The position numbers and the translations under genes are program-made. From NCBI RefSeq assembly GCF_000718015.1, contig NZ_JODY01000020.1, forward strand, positions 105,815 to 169,814: 64,000 bases of DNA. The letters are read 5' to 3'. Positions within the stretch are counted from its first letter, which is position 1; every line of letters starts with the position of its first letter. Below, piece by piece: positions 56,738-64,000 of this stretch. The stretch comes from Streptomyces catenulae. GTDB taxonomy: Bacteria; Actinomycetota; Actinomycetes; Streptomycetales; Streptomycetaceae. A model generated the notes under the pieces. It saw only the letters and a list, made by a program, of their open reading frames with translations, was not told where the DNA came from and did no database searches.

Positions 56738-57783
56738 AGCTGGGCCATCCTCCGGCGCCGTACGAGGTGGATGAAGACCGGGCCGCCGAGGACGGCGGTG
56801 ACGATGCCGACCTGGAGTTCGCCGGGCCGGGCGGCGATCCGCCCGAGGATGTCCGCGCCGAGCAGCAGCACCGGCGAGAGGACCGCGGAGTACGGCAGGA
56901 TCCACCGCAGATCGGGGCCGGTCAGCGCGCGGACCGCGTGCGGCACCATCAGTCCGACGTAGACGATCGGGCCGCAGGCGGCGGTGGCGCCGCCGCACAG
57001 CAGGGTCACCGCGCACATCGCCAGGATCCGGGTCCGGGTCAGCCGGGCGCCGAGCGCCCGCGCCTGGTCGTCACCGAGCGCGACGGCGTTGAGCGGCCGG
57101 GCCAGCAGCAGCGCGACGACCGCCCCCACCGCGAGGAACGGCGCGATGTGCCGGAACGTCGGCATGGTGGCGGTGGCCAGCGAACCGACCGTCCAGAAGC
57201 GCATCTTGTCCAGCGCCGCGGAGTCCAGGAGGTTGACGGCGTTGGTGTAGCCGGTGAGGACCGCGGTCAGCGCGGTACCGGCGAGGGCGAGCCGTACGGG
57301 CGTGGCGCCGCGGGTCCCGCCGAGGACGTACACCGCGGCGGAGACCACCGCGGCGCCCAGGAAGGCGAACCAGACGTAGCCGGTGAGCGAGGTGATCCCG
57401 AAGACGCTGATCGCGGTGACGACGGCGGCCGCGGCACCGGCGTTGATGCCGAGCAGTCCCGGATCGGCGAGCGGGTTGCGGGTCAGCGCCTGCATCACGG
57501 CGCCACCGAGGCCGAGGGCGGCGCCGACGGCGAGCCCGAGGAGGGTGCGCGGCACCCGGACGTCGTGGACGATGACGTCGGTGTCGGTCCCGGAGTAGTG
57601 GACGAGGCCGTGCCAGACCTGGTCGAGCGGGATCTGCTTGGCGCCGACGGCGAGGCCCAGCGCGGTGAGGACGGCGAGCGCGCAGACGGCGGCGACCAGC
57701 CCCGCGGGGCGCACGAGGTGACGCCGCGACGGTGTCACCGGCGCCGGGACCGTGGGGGTTTCGGGGGGACTGTCTACCAACAC
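56734..57783 (-). CDS. Iron-siderophore ABC transporter permease (first)
   Basis: A 349-residue FecCD-family permease with about nine to ten membrane helices (RVPRTLLGLAVGAALGLGGAVMQALTRNPLADPGLLG; GPIVYVGLMVPHAVRALTG). First gene of the leftward uptake operon. GTG 57783 is 7 bp from an iron box that overlaps the promoter, so expression should rise under iron starvation. Confidence 0.93.
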   Translation of the reverse strand: MLVDSPPETPTVPAPVTPSRRHLVRPAGLVAAVCALAVLTALGLAVGAKQIPLDQVWHGLVHYSGTDTDVIVHDVRVPRTLLGLAVGAALGLGGAVMQALTRNPLADPGLLGINAGAAAAVVTAISVFGITSLTGYVWFAFLGAAVVSAAVYVLGGTRGATPVRLALAGTALTAVLTGYTNAVNLLDSAALDKMRFWTVGSLATATMPTFRHIAPFLAVGAVVALLLARPLNAVALGDDQARALGARLTRTRILAMCAVTLLCGGATAACGPIVYVGLMVPHAVRALTGPDLRWILPYSAVLSPVLLLGADILGRIAARPGELQVGIVTAVLGGPVFIHLVRRRRMAQL

Positions 57784-57789
57784 GAAGAG

Positions 57790-57808
57790 TTAGGTTAGCC
57801 TACCCTCA
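57790..57808. promoter_or_regulatory. DmdR/IdeR-type iron box
   Basis: TTAGGTTAGCCTACCCTCA at 57790-57808 matches the actinobacterial iron-box consensus TTAGGTTAGGCTAACCTAA strongly in the left half and weakly in the right. It lies between the divergent permease operon and the binding-protein gene, so iron-loaded DmdR1 would repress both arms. Confidence 0.88.
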
Positions 57809-57852
57809 TACTTCTTGACTCCCCCGCCCCTCCCAGGAAGAAGCACCTCCCC

Positions 57853-58878
57853 ATGCGCACCTCCCGCACCTTCACCCCCTCCAGACGCGGCCTCCTCGCC
57901 ACCGGCGGCGCCGTCGGCATCGGCGCGCTCCTCGCCGCGTGCGGCGGCGGCAGCGGCGGCAAGGGCTCCGGGTCGGCGGGCGGCGGCGCCTGGGCGTTCA
58001 CCGACGACCGCAAGAAGAAGGTGTCGCTCGCCCACCCCCCGCAGCGCGTCGTCGCCTTCACCGGCACCGCCGCCGCCCTGCACGACTTCGGCGCGGACAC
58101 CCACATCGTCGGCGTCTTCGGCCCGACCACGCTGCCGAACGGCAAGCCCGACCCGCAGGCCGGCGGCCTCGACGTCGACAAGGTCACCGTCATCGGCAAT
58201 GCCTACAACCAGTTCAACGTAGAGAAGTACGCGAGCCTGGGCCCCGACCTGCTCATCACCAACATGTACGAGCCCGGCGCCCTCTGGTTCGTACCGGACG
58301 ACCGCAAGAGCAAGATCACCCAGCTCGCCCCGACCGTCGCGCTGACCGCCTCCCGCACCCCGCTGGTGAAGATCATCGAGCGGTACGCCGAGCTGGCCGG
58401 GGCGCTCGGCGCCGACCTCAAGGCCAAGCGCGTCACCGACGCCAAGGCCCGCTTCGAGAAGGCGAGCGCGGAGCTGCGCGCCGCCGCCAAGGCCAACCCC
58501 GTCAAGGTCCTCGCCTGCTCCGGCAGCGCCGACCTCTTCTACGCGTCCAACCCCGGCATCAACGCCGACCTCATGTACTACAAGTCCCTCGGCGTCGACC
58601 TGATCGTCCCCGACCACCTCGACAAGGGCGGCTACTTCGAGAGCCTGAGCTGGGAGAACGCCGACAAGTACCGCGCCGATGTGCTGCTGCTCGACAGCCG
58701 CACGGCCACCCTCCAGCCCAAGGACCTGGCGAGCAAGCCGTCCTGGGCCCAGCTCCCCGCCGTCAAGGCCGACCAGATCACCCCCTGGTCCAGCGAGCCC
58801 CGCTTCTCCTACGCGGGCGCCACCCCGCTCATCGAACAGCTCACCCGGGCCATCCAGGGCGCGAAGAAGGTGCGCTGA
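57853..58878 (+). CDS. Iron-siderophore-binding lipoprotein
   Basis: A 341-residue FecB/FhuD-type periplasmic-binding protein. It has a twin-arginine-like start SRRGLLATGGAVGIGALLAAC with lipobox Cys30, then helical-backbone binding-protein sequence (VVAFTGTAAALHDFGADTHIVGVFG; YASLGPDLLITNMYEP; QITPWSSEPRFSYAGATPLIEQL). It is divergent from the permease-ATPase operon across the iron box and supplies its ligand. No siderophore biosynthesis genes are adjacent, so the siderophore may be made elsewhere or be foreign. Confidence 0.92.
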   Translation: MRTSRTFTPSRRGLLATGGAVGIGALLAACGGGSGGKGSGSAGGGAWAFTDDRKKKVSLAHPPQRVVAFTGTAAALHDFGADTHIVGVFGPTTLPNGKPDPQAGGLDVDKVTVIGNAYNQFNVEKYASLGPDLLITNMYEPGALWFVPDDRKSKITQLAPTVALTASRTPLVKIIERYAELAGALGADLKAKRVTDAKARFEKASAELRAAAKANPVKVLACSGSADLFYASNPGINADLMYYKSLGVDLIVPDHLDKGGYFESLSWENADKYRADVLLLDSRTATLQPKDLASKPSWAQLPAVKADQITPWSSEPRFSYAGATPLIEQLTRAIQGAKKVR

Positions 58879-58913
58879 GCGGAGGTGCCACCCCTTCGCT
58901 GACAGAGGTGACA

Positions 58914-58995
58914 GGCCTTCGGGTCCGGGCGGCCCGCCGGACCGTGGCCGGAAGCCGGTCCGGGCGCGCGGCGGGCCCGCCCGGACCCGAAGGCC
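58914..58995. terminator. Very long hairpin between convergent genes
   Basis: A 26-nt left arm (58914-58939) and 27-nt right arm (58969-58995) pair completely except for one bulged C. The 29-nt loop contains a further GGACCG/CGGTCC stem. It separates the binding-protein gene and the convergent HAD gene and should stop transcription from both sides. Confidence 0.85.
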
Positions 58996-59040
58996 CGCCC
59001 GGCCCGAAGGCCCGTCACCCCGGCGGCCCGCCGCCCGCGC

Positions 59041-60066
59041 TCACAGCCCCAGCGCCCGCAGCGCCTTCCCGGTGTCCCCCGCGTACGCACCGTCGCCCGC
59101 CGCCGTCCACGCCGCCGCGCAGAGCGCCCGCAGCCCGTCCAGCGGCGCACCGTCGCCCTCGACGTCCAGCCGGTCGCCGCGGTCCACCGCCCGCAGAGCG
59201 CCGCACCGGAACCCGTCCCCGTCCGGCACCACCGCGGGCTGCGGCACCAGCAGTCCCCGCAGGTCGGCATCGACATAGGTGGGCCGGTGCGGCGGCGGCG
59301 CGATCAGCAGATCGGCGGGCGTGGTCACCCCCGTGAGCACCAGCAGCGACTCGACCCCGCCGTTGAAGGCACCCTCGATGTCCGTGTCGAGGCGGTCCCC
59401 GATGACCAGCGGACGGCGCGCACCGGTCCGCAGCACCGTCTCGCGGTGCATCGGCGGCTGCGGCTTCCCCGCCACCTGCGGCTCCCCGCCCGCCGCGATC
59501 CGCACCACCTCGACCAACGCACCGTTGCCCGGCGCGATCCCCCGCTCCCGCGGAATCGTCAGATCCGTGTTGGACGCGAACCACGGCACCCCGCGCTGCA
59601 CCGCGTACGCCGCCTCCGCCAGCCGCCCCCAGTCGATCCCCGCGTCGTACCCCTGCACCACCGCCGCCGGGCCGTCGTCGGCCGACTCCACCGGCTCCAG
59701 CCCGCGTTCACGCAACGCCACCCGGAGCCCCTCACCGCCGACGGTCAGCACCCGGGAGCCCGCCGGGACCTGCTCGGCGATCAGCCGGGCCACCGCCTGC
59801 GCCGAGGTGATCACGTCCTCGGCGCCGGTCGGCAGGCCGAATCCGGTCAGTTGGGCGGCGACCGTCTGCGGCGTCCGGGCGGCGTTGTTGGTCACATACG
59901 CCAGATGCATCCCGCCCTCCCGCGCCGCGGTGAGCGCGTCCACGGCGTGCGGCAGGGCCACGCCCCCGGCGTAGACGACCCCGTCCAGATCCAGCAGCGC
60001 CGTGTCGTACTCCGCACACAGCGCACGGTCACACCCGCCGGGCCGTCCGCGCATCCGCTCCGTCAT
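59041..60066 (-). CDS. HAD-superfamily subfamily IIA phosphatase (NagD-like)
   Basis: A 341-residue HAD phosphatase. Motif I DLDGVVYAGG gives the nucleophilic Asp, motif II is the YVTNNAAR segment, the IIA cap domain is in the middle, and motif III/IV is PLVIGDRLDTDIEGAFNGG. The NagD/p-nitrophenylphosphatase group acts on small phosphate esters; substrate unknown. An AAGGAG site lies 9 bases before ATG 60066. Confidence 0.88.
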   Translation of the reverse strand: MTERMRGRPGGCDRALCAEYDTALLDLDGVVYAGGVALPHAVDALTAAREGGMHLAYVTNNAARTPQTVAAQLTGFGLPTGAEDVITSAQAVARLIAEQVPAGSRVLTVGGEGLRVALRERGLEPVESADDGPAAVVQGYDAGIDWGRLAEAAYAVQRGVPWFASNTDLTIPRERGIAPGNGALVEVVRIAAGGEPQVAGKPQPPMHRETVLRTGARRPLVIGDRLDTDIEGAFNGGVESLLVLTGVTTPADLLIAPPPHRPTYVDADLRGLLVPQPAVVPDGDGFRCGALRAVDRGDRLDVEGDGAPLDGLRALCAAAWTAAGDGAYAGDTGKALRALGL

Positions 60067-60193
60067 GCCGTTCCGCTCCTTCACCGGCCCCGCCGCACCA
60101 CGCCCGGTGCGGCCACGGGCCACCGATACATCCAGCCATGTCCTGGCTCTCCCCCGATCATCCCGCACCCGATCGGCGCCGTAGCATTCCCCA

Positions 60194-61459
60194 ATGACCG
60201 ATACCGACGGCCTCCGCCTCCTCCCGTTCCGTGGGCTGCGCTACGCCCCGGACCGGATCAGCAGTCTCACCGCGGTCACCTCTCCCCCGTACGACGTCGT
60301 GGTCCGGCCCGACGGCGTCCGACTCCTGGAGACCGCCGACCCGTACAACATCGTGCGGCTGATCCTGCCCCAGGCCGCCGACCCGGCCACCCGGCACCGG
60401 CAGGCCGCCACCACCCTGACCCGCTGGCGCGCCGAAGGCGTCCTGGTGACCGACCCGCGCCCCGCGCTCTACGTCTACGAGCAGCGCAGCGGCGACATCC
60501 TCCAGCGCGGGCTGATCGGCGCACTCCGGCTGGACGGCCCGGTACTGCCACACGAGGACGTCATCCCCGAGGTCGTCGAGGACCGCGCCGCCCTGATGCG
60601 CGCCGCCGCCGCCAACTTCGAGCCACTGCTCCTCGCCTACCGCGGCGACGGCTCGGTCACCGGCGCCGCCGCCGTCATCGAAACCGCCGTCCGGCGCGCC
60701 CCGCTGCTCGCCACCACCACCGAGGACGGCTTCACCCACCGCCTCTGGGCCGTCACCGACCCCGGCGAACTCGCCACCATCGACGCGGACCTCTCCGGCC
60801 ATCAGGCGCTGATCGCCGACGGCCACCACCGCTGGGCCACCTACCAGCGCCTCCTGGAGCAGACGCCCGACGCCGGTGCCGACTCCCCCTGGGCCTCCGG
60901 TCTGGTGCTGCTCGTCGACTCCGCCCGCCATCCGCTCCAGGTCCGCGCCATCCACCGGGTGCTGCCGCATCTGCCGCCCGCCGAGGCGCTCGACCGGCTC
61001 GGCGGCGCCTTCCGGGCCCGCCGGCTGCCCGGCGACGCGGCCGCCGCCCTCGCCACCCTGGAGAAGACCCCGGGCAGCGCCTTCGTCCTCACCGACGGCA
61101 CCGGCACCTACCACCTCCTGGACCGCCCCGACCCGCAGCTGCTGGCGGAGGCGGTACGCGCCGACCGCCCGGAGCTGTGGCGCACCCTCGACGCCACGGT
61201 CCTGCACTCCGTCCTCCTCGACACGGTCTGGCAGATCCCCGACCACCCCACACACATCAGCTATCTGCACCACACCGAGGCCGCCCTCGCCCAGGCCGCC
61301 CGCCACGGCGGCACCGCCGTCCTGATGCGCGCCGCCACCGAGGAGACCGTCCGCGCCCTGGCCCGCCAGGGCGTGACGATGCCCCGCAAGTCCACCTCCT
61401 TCGGCCCCAAACCGGCCACCGGCCTGGTCCTGCGCACACTGGACGCGCCGATGGACTGA
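60194..61459 (+). CDS. DUF1015 family protein
   Basis: A 421-residue DUF1015 protein, a widespread family without an established activity. Conserved blocks include PFRGLRYAPDRISSLTAVTSPPYDVV near the start, LYVYEQR, and IADGHHRWATYQRLL, whose GHHR looks like a catalytic or metal site. The C-terminus MPRKSTSFGPKPATGLVLR is typical. ATG 60194 lies 6 nt behind TAGCAT (60182-60187), a leaderless pattern, and divergent from the HAD gene 127 bp away. Confidence 0.88.
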   Translation: MTDTDGLRLLPFRGLRYAPDRISSLTAVTSPPYDVVVRPDGVRLLETADPYNIVRLILPQAADPATRHRQAATTLTRWRAEGVLVTDPRPALYVYEQRSGDILQRGLIGALRLDGPVLPHEDVIPEVVEDRAALMRAAAANFEPLLLAYRGDGSVTGAAAVIETAVRRAPLLATTTEDGFTHRLWAVTDPGELATIDADLSGHQALIADGHHRWATYQRLLEQTPDAGADSPWASGLVLLVDSARHPLQVRAIHRVLPHLPPAEALDRLGGAFRARRLPGDAAAALATLEKTPGSAFVLTDGTGTYHLLDRPDPQLLAEAVRADRPELWRTLDATVLHSVLLDTVWQIPDHPTHISYLHHTEAALAQAARHGGTAVLMRAATEETVRALARQGVTMPRKSTSFGPKPATGLVLRTLDAPMD

Positions 61460-61483
61460 CCGGAGGCACCGGTCCGGAAACGC

Positions 61484-61520
61484 ACGGAGGGCGGGATCCC
61501 CACGGGATCCCGCCCTCCGT
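61484..61520. terminator. Perfect 17-bp bidirectional terminator
   Basis: Arms at 61484-61500 and 61504-61520 are exactly complementary around a CAC loop, between the convergent DUF1015 and repeat-protein genes. Confidence 0.92.
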
Positions 61521-61550
61521 CCTTCACGTCATCCGCGACGCGCCACCGGC

Positions 61551-63653
61551 TCAGCCCTTCTCGGGCGCCCCGCCCTCGGCACCGTCCCGGCGGACGTCGT
61601 CCGCACGGTCCGCACCGTCCTCGACGGCGTCCTCGTCGGCCACATCGACCGCCGCGTCGACGACCCCGGCACCGGCCTCGGCCACATCCCGGTCCGCCGC
61701 GGGCTTGTCGGCCGCGGGCTCCTCGTCGTCCGCCGACTCGTCCAGCGCGTCGGTGAACTCCACGCCGTCCAGCTCGGCCAGCCGGTCCGACGCGTCGGTC
61801 GTCCCGCCCTGATCGGCCTCCAGCGCCTTGGCGAACCAGTCGCGCGCCTCGCCCTCCCGGCCGACGGCCAGCAGCGCGTCGGCGTACGCGTAGCGCAGCC
61901 GCGCCGTCCACGGGTGCACCGCGCTCGACGCCAGCTCGGGGCTCTGCAGCGTCACCACCGCGGCCTCCGCCTGACCCATGTCCCGGCGGGCACCCGCGGC
62001 GACCAGCCGCATCTCGACCTGACCGGCCTTGTCCAGCTTCGCCACCTCGGGCTCACCGGCCATCGCCATCGCCTTCTCCGGGCGCCCCAGACCGCGCTCG
62101 CAGTCCGCCATGACGGGCCACAGCTCCACGCTGCCGGTCATCCGCCGCGACGCCCGGAACTCCGCCAGCGCCTCGCTGTACTTGCCGACGGCGTACGCGG
62201 CGAAGCCCGCCGCCTCCCGCACCGCGGCGACCCGGGACGCCAGCCGCAGCGCGACCCGCGAGTACCCGTACGCCCGCTCCGGGTCCTCGTCCAGCAGCTT
62301 CGCCACCATGACGAGGTTCTTGGCGACATCCTCGGCCAGCGTCTTCGGCAGGCTCAGCAGCTCCTGCCGCACATCCTTGTCGATCTCGTCACCGGTGACG
62401 TCCTCGGGAATCGGCAGCCGCTTGATCGGCTCCCGACGCTCGTCCCGCCGGTCATCCCGCCGCTCCTCACGCCCCCGCCCGGCCCCATAAGGCCGCCGCC
62501 CACGCTCATCGTCCCGCCGGAAGCCACCACGGTCATCGCGACGGTCATCCCGGCGGAAGCCACCCCCGTCACCACCGCGATCATCACGACGGAACCCACC
62601 GCGGTCACCGCCACGGTCATCACGACGCTCGTCCCGGCGGAAGCCCCCGCGGTCACCACCACGGTCATCGCGGCGCTCGTCACGGCGGAAGCCGCCCCGG
62701 TCGCCACCACGATCGTCACGGCGGTCATCGCGACGGAACCCGCCGCGGTCACCACCGCGGTCGTCCCGACGCTCATCGCGACGGTCGTCGCGGCGGAAGC
62801 CCCCGCGGTCGCCACCGCGGTCATCGCGACGGTCATCGCGGCGGAAGCCACCCCGGTCACCACCGGACGGACGGTCATCCCGACGGAACGACGGCCGGTC
62901 ATCGCGACGGAACCCCCCGCGGTCACCACCACGGTCGTCCCGACGCTCATCGCGGCGGAAGCCCCCGCGGTCGCCACCGCGGTCATCGCGGCGCTCGTCC
63001 CGGCGGAAGCCACCCCGGTCACCACCGGACGGACGGTCATCCCGACGGAACGACGGCCGGTCGTCCCGACGGAAGCCGCCCCGGTCGCCGCCCCGGTCGT
63101 CCCGGCGGTCATCGCGGCGGAAGCCGCCCCGGTCACCACCGGACGGACGGTCGTCGCGACGGAAGCCACCGCGGTCACCGCCACGGTCATCACGGCGGTC
63201 GTCCCGGCGGAAGCCACCACGGTCGTCACGGCGCTCGCCACCACGGTCATCGCGGCGGAAACCGCCACGCTCGCCACCGCGGTCGTCGCGGCGGAAGCCC
63301 CCGCGGTCGCCACCACGGTCATCGCGACGGTCGTCCCGGCGGAAGCCGCCCCGGTCACCACCGGACGGACGGTCATCGCGGCGGAAGCCACCACGGTCGT
63401 CACGGCGCTCGCCACCACGGTCATCGCGGCGGAAGCCACCGCGGTCGTCCCGGCGGTCATCGCGACGGAACCCGCCACGCTCACCACCGGACGAGCGGTC
63501 ATCCCGTCGGCCGTAACCGCCGCCGGACGGGCGCCCGCCACGGTCGAAGTCACGTCGCGGGCCCCGGTCGTCACGCCGGAAACCACCGCGGTCGCCGTCG
63601 TCACGCCGCTGCGGGCGACGCTCCGAACGATCGTCGGAAGAGTTGGGGGACAT
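61551..63653 (-). CDS. TPR protein with long Arg/Asp/Gly (GGFRRDDR) repeat tract
   Basis: About 700 residues in three parts. Residues about 22-385 are a repeat tract built on GGFRRD(D/E)R with RDDRGGDR or PSGGDR linkers; I count 22 GGFRRD copies. A folded helical domain at about 405-620 includes TPR-like pairs (AAGFAAYAVGKYSEALAEFRASRRM; ARLRYAYADALLAVGREGEARDWFAKALE). The tail is a very acidic Ala/Asp/Glu stretch. The tract is a charge-balanced, disordered RGG-like polymer of the kind that binds RNA or condenses. AGGAG lies 9 bases before ATG 63653. Next gene upstream is the rrn operon. Function unknown. Confidence 0.82.
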   Translation of the reverse strand: MSPNSSDDRSERRPQRRDDGDRGGFRRDDRGPRRDFDRGGRPSGGGYGRRDDRSSGGERGGFRRDDRRDDRGGFRRDDRGGERRDDRGGFRRDDRPSGGDRGGFRRDDRRDDRGGDRGGFRRDDRGGERGGFRRDDRGGERRDDRGGFRRDDRRDDRGGDRGGFRRDDRPSGGDRGGFRRDDRRDDRGGDRGGFRRDDRPSFRRDDRPSGGDRGGFRRDERRDDRGGDRGGFRRDERRDDRGGDRGGFRRDDRPSFRRDDRPSGGDRGGFRRDDRRDDRGGDRGGFRRDDRRDERRDDRGGDRGGFRRDDRRDDRGGDRGGFRRDERRDDRGGDRGGFRRDERRDDRGGDRGGFRRDDRGGDGGGFRRDDRRDDRGGFRRDDERGRRPYGAGRGREERRDDRRDERREPIKRLPIPEDVTGDEIDKDVRQELLSLPKTLAEDVAKNLVMVAKLLDEDPERAYGYSRVALRLASRVAAVREAAGFAAYAVGKYSEALAEFRASRRMTGSVELWPVMADCERGLGRPEKAMAMAGEPEVAKLDKAGQVEMRLVAAGARRDMGQAEAAVVTLQSPELASSAVHPWTARLRYAYADALLAVGREGEARDWFAKALEADQGGTTDASDRLAELDGVEFTDALDESADDEEPAADKPAADRDVAEAGAGVVDAAVDVADEDAVEDGADRADDVRRDGAEGGAPEKG
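62504..63592 (-). repeat. Coding tandem repeat tract (GGFRRDDR units)
   Basis: About 1.1 kb of imperfect tandem DNA repeats with unit lengths of roughly 24-48 bp, all in frame with the host gene. Units vary mostly at synonymous third positions, which argues for selection on the protein. Likely length-polymorphic between strains and prone to assembly error. Confidence 0.8.
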
Positions 63654-63728
63654 CGACGTGACTCCTGTCTTCGGCACTGCATTCATTCTCACGCACCGAC
63701 CACTTCGGCGCGCTTCGGCAAAACAAAA

Positions 63729-63770
63729 AGGACCCCTGGTCCCAGCATGAACGCTGGGACCAGGGGTCCT
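63729..63770 (-). terminator. rrn operon terminator
   Basis: An 18-bp perfect stem (63729-63746 with 63753-63770) around ATGAAC. On the minus strand the stem is followed by TTTTTGTTTTG, a real U-tract. It lies 8 bp past the 3' end of 5S rRNA. On the plus strand a GAAAAATTG follows. Confidence 0.93.
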
Positions 63771-63778
63771 GAAAAATT

Positions 63779-63870
63779 GTTCGGCGGCGTCCTACTCTCC
63801 CACAGAGTCCCCTCTGCAGTACCATCGGCGCTGAAAGGCTTAGCTTCCGGGTTCGGAATGTAACCGGGCG
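63779..63870 (-). rRNA. rrf: 5S rRNA, 5'-truncated
   Basis: The minus strand reads CGCCCGGTTACATTCCGAAC on to the 3' end GGACGCCGCCGAAC, the standard Streptomyces 5S from about nucleotide 28 to the end. The expected 5' part, beginning GTTTCGGTGGTCATAGCG, is absent; unrelated bases (AACAGTCGCAATCGCT) precede CGCCCGG. Helix I therefore has no 5' strand. About 92 of 117-120 nt are present. Either a true deletion or a collapse in a repeated region. Confidence 0.85.
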
Positions 63871-63925
63871 AGCGATTGCGACTGTTCGCAACCCGGGAAC
63901 CACACAGTGGACGCGAGCAACTGAG
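63871..63925 (-). other. Shortened 23S-5S spacer
   Basis: On the minus strand the sequence downstream of 23S (TCAGTTGCTCGCGTCCACTG) is the normal Streptomyces spacer start, but only about 55 nt separate it from the remaining 5S. The rest of the usual spacer is missing together with the first part of 5S. Confidence 0.65.
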
Positions 63926-64000
63926 GACAAGCCCTCGGCCTATTAGTACCAGTCAACTCCACACCTTACGGCGCTTCCATATCTGGCCTATCAACCCAGT
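63926..64000 (-). rRNA. rrl: 23S rRNA, 3' end (partial, runs off the window)
   Basis: The minus strand contains GGTACTAATAGGCCGAGGGC and the preceding ACTGGGTTGATAGGCCAGAT, the conserved 3' terminal region of actinobacterial 23S rRNA. The mature 3' end is placed near 63925 by the CTTGTCC that pairs with the 23S 5' end; a few bases either way are possible. Confidence 0.93.

Noticed and set aside
54795..58878. Siderophore biosynthetic cluster
   Set aside because: Only uptake genes and an iron box are present; no NRPS, IucA/IucC-like or hydroxylase gene lies nearby.
62504..63592. Possible CRISPR array
   Set aside because: The repeats are irregular in length, lack unique spacers and stay in frame with a protein that continues into folded sequence on one side.
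61914..63863. A 649-codon open frame on the plus strand through the repeat tract
   Set aside because: It is the antisense of the GGFRRDDR repeats, a low-complexity Thr/Val/Ala product with no ribosome-binding site, running into the rRNA region.

Overview
The window is chromosomal DNA from a Streptomyces or a very close relative. It has very high GC, GTG/TTG starts, many 4-bp ATGA/GTGA gene overlaps, a cvn 'conservon', a second SepF, an Rpf-type muralytic enzyme, a DmdR/IdeR-type iron box and an actinobacterial rRNA operon end. From memory the order sepF2, acyl-CoA dehydrogenase, der-plsC-cmk-tyrA, scpAB-parA, ald, pyrG, recN-nadK-tlyA follows the conserved Streptomyces core chromosome. I see no prophage, insertion sequence, CRISPR array, tRNA gene or biosynthetic gene cluster.

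Layout. 1-3.2 kb: a 23-codon cysteine-terminated leader peptide, then a translationally coupled flavin monooxygenase, GNAT acetyltransferase and amino-acid-binding lipoprotein; the trio resembles the front of the Bacillus yxe S-modified-cysteine operon. 3.2-7.2 kb: conservon cvnA-B-C-D. 7.5-16.4 kb: sepF-like gene, acyl-CoA dehydrogenase, DHA2 drug exporter, PIG-V-like membrane glycosyltransferase, PAP2 phosphatase, I78 inhibitor and an orphan cytochrome oxidase subunit I. 16.4-21 kb: GT4 glycosyltransferase with a coupled partner of unknown function, an Rpf-like enzyme and two conserved proteins of unknown function. 21-25.2 kb: tyrA, cmk, plsC, der. 25.4-31.1 kb: parA-like ATPase, unknown protein, scpA, scpB, rluB, then ADP-ribosylglycohydrolase behind a hairpin that buries its ribosome-binding site. 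31.4-38.1 kb: ald, TPR/NTPase protein, NUDIX, pyrG. 38.5-46.8 kb: GH15, an MFS exporter, a GH16-GH64 beta-1,3-glucanase pair with a divergent LacI regulator and perfect palindromic operator, and a PucR regulator. 46.9-54.8 kb: YciI pseudogene, LysE exporter, GT4 and MraY-like genes, recN-nadK-tlyA, SCP2 protein. 54.8-58.9 kb: iron-siderophore ABC uptake system around an iron box. 59-63.7 kb: HAD phosphatase, DUF1015 protein and a TPR protein with a long Arg/Asp/Gly repeat tract. The right edge holds the 3' end of an rrn operon on the minus strand.

Standout observations are the cysteine-leader operon, the 5S rRNA gene that lacks its 5' quarter and most of the 23S-5S spacer, the hairpin over the ADP-ribosylglycohydrolase start, the repeat protein next to the rrn operon, and nine genes whose start codons lie 6-8 nt behind a TANNNT-like -10 box, as expected for leaderless mRNAs. 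All calls come from reading the sequence and from memory of families; no database search was run.
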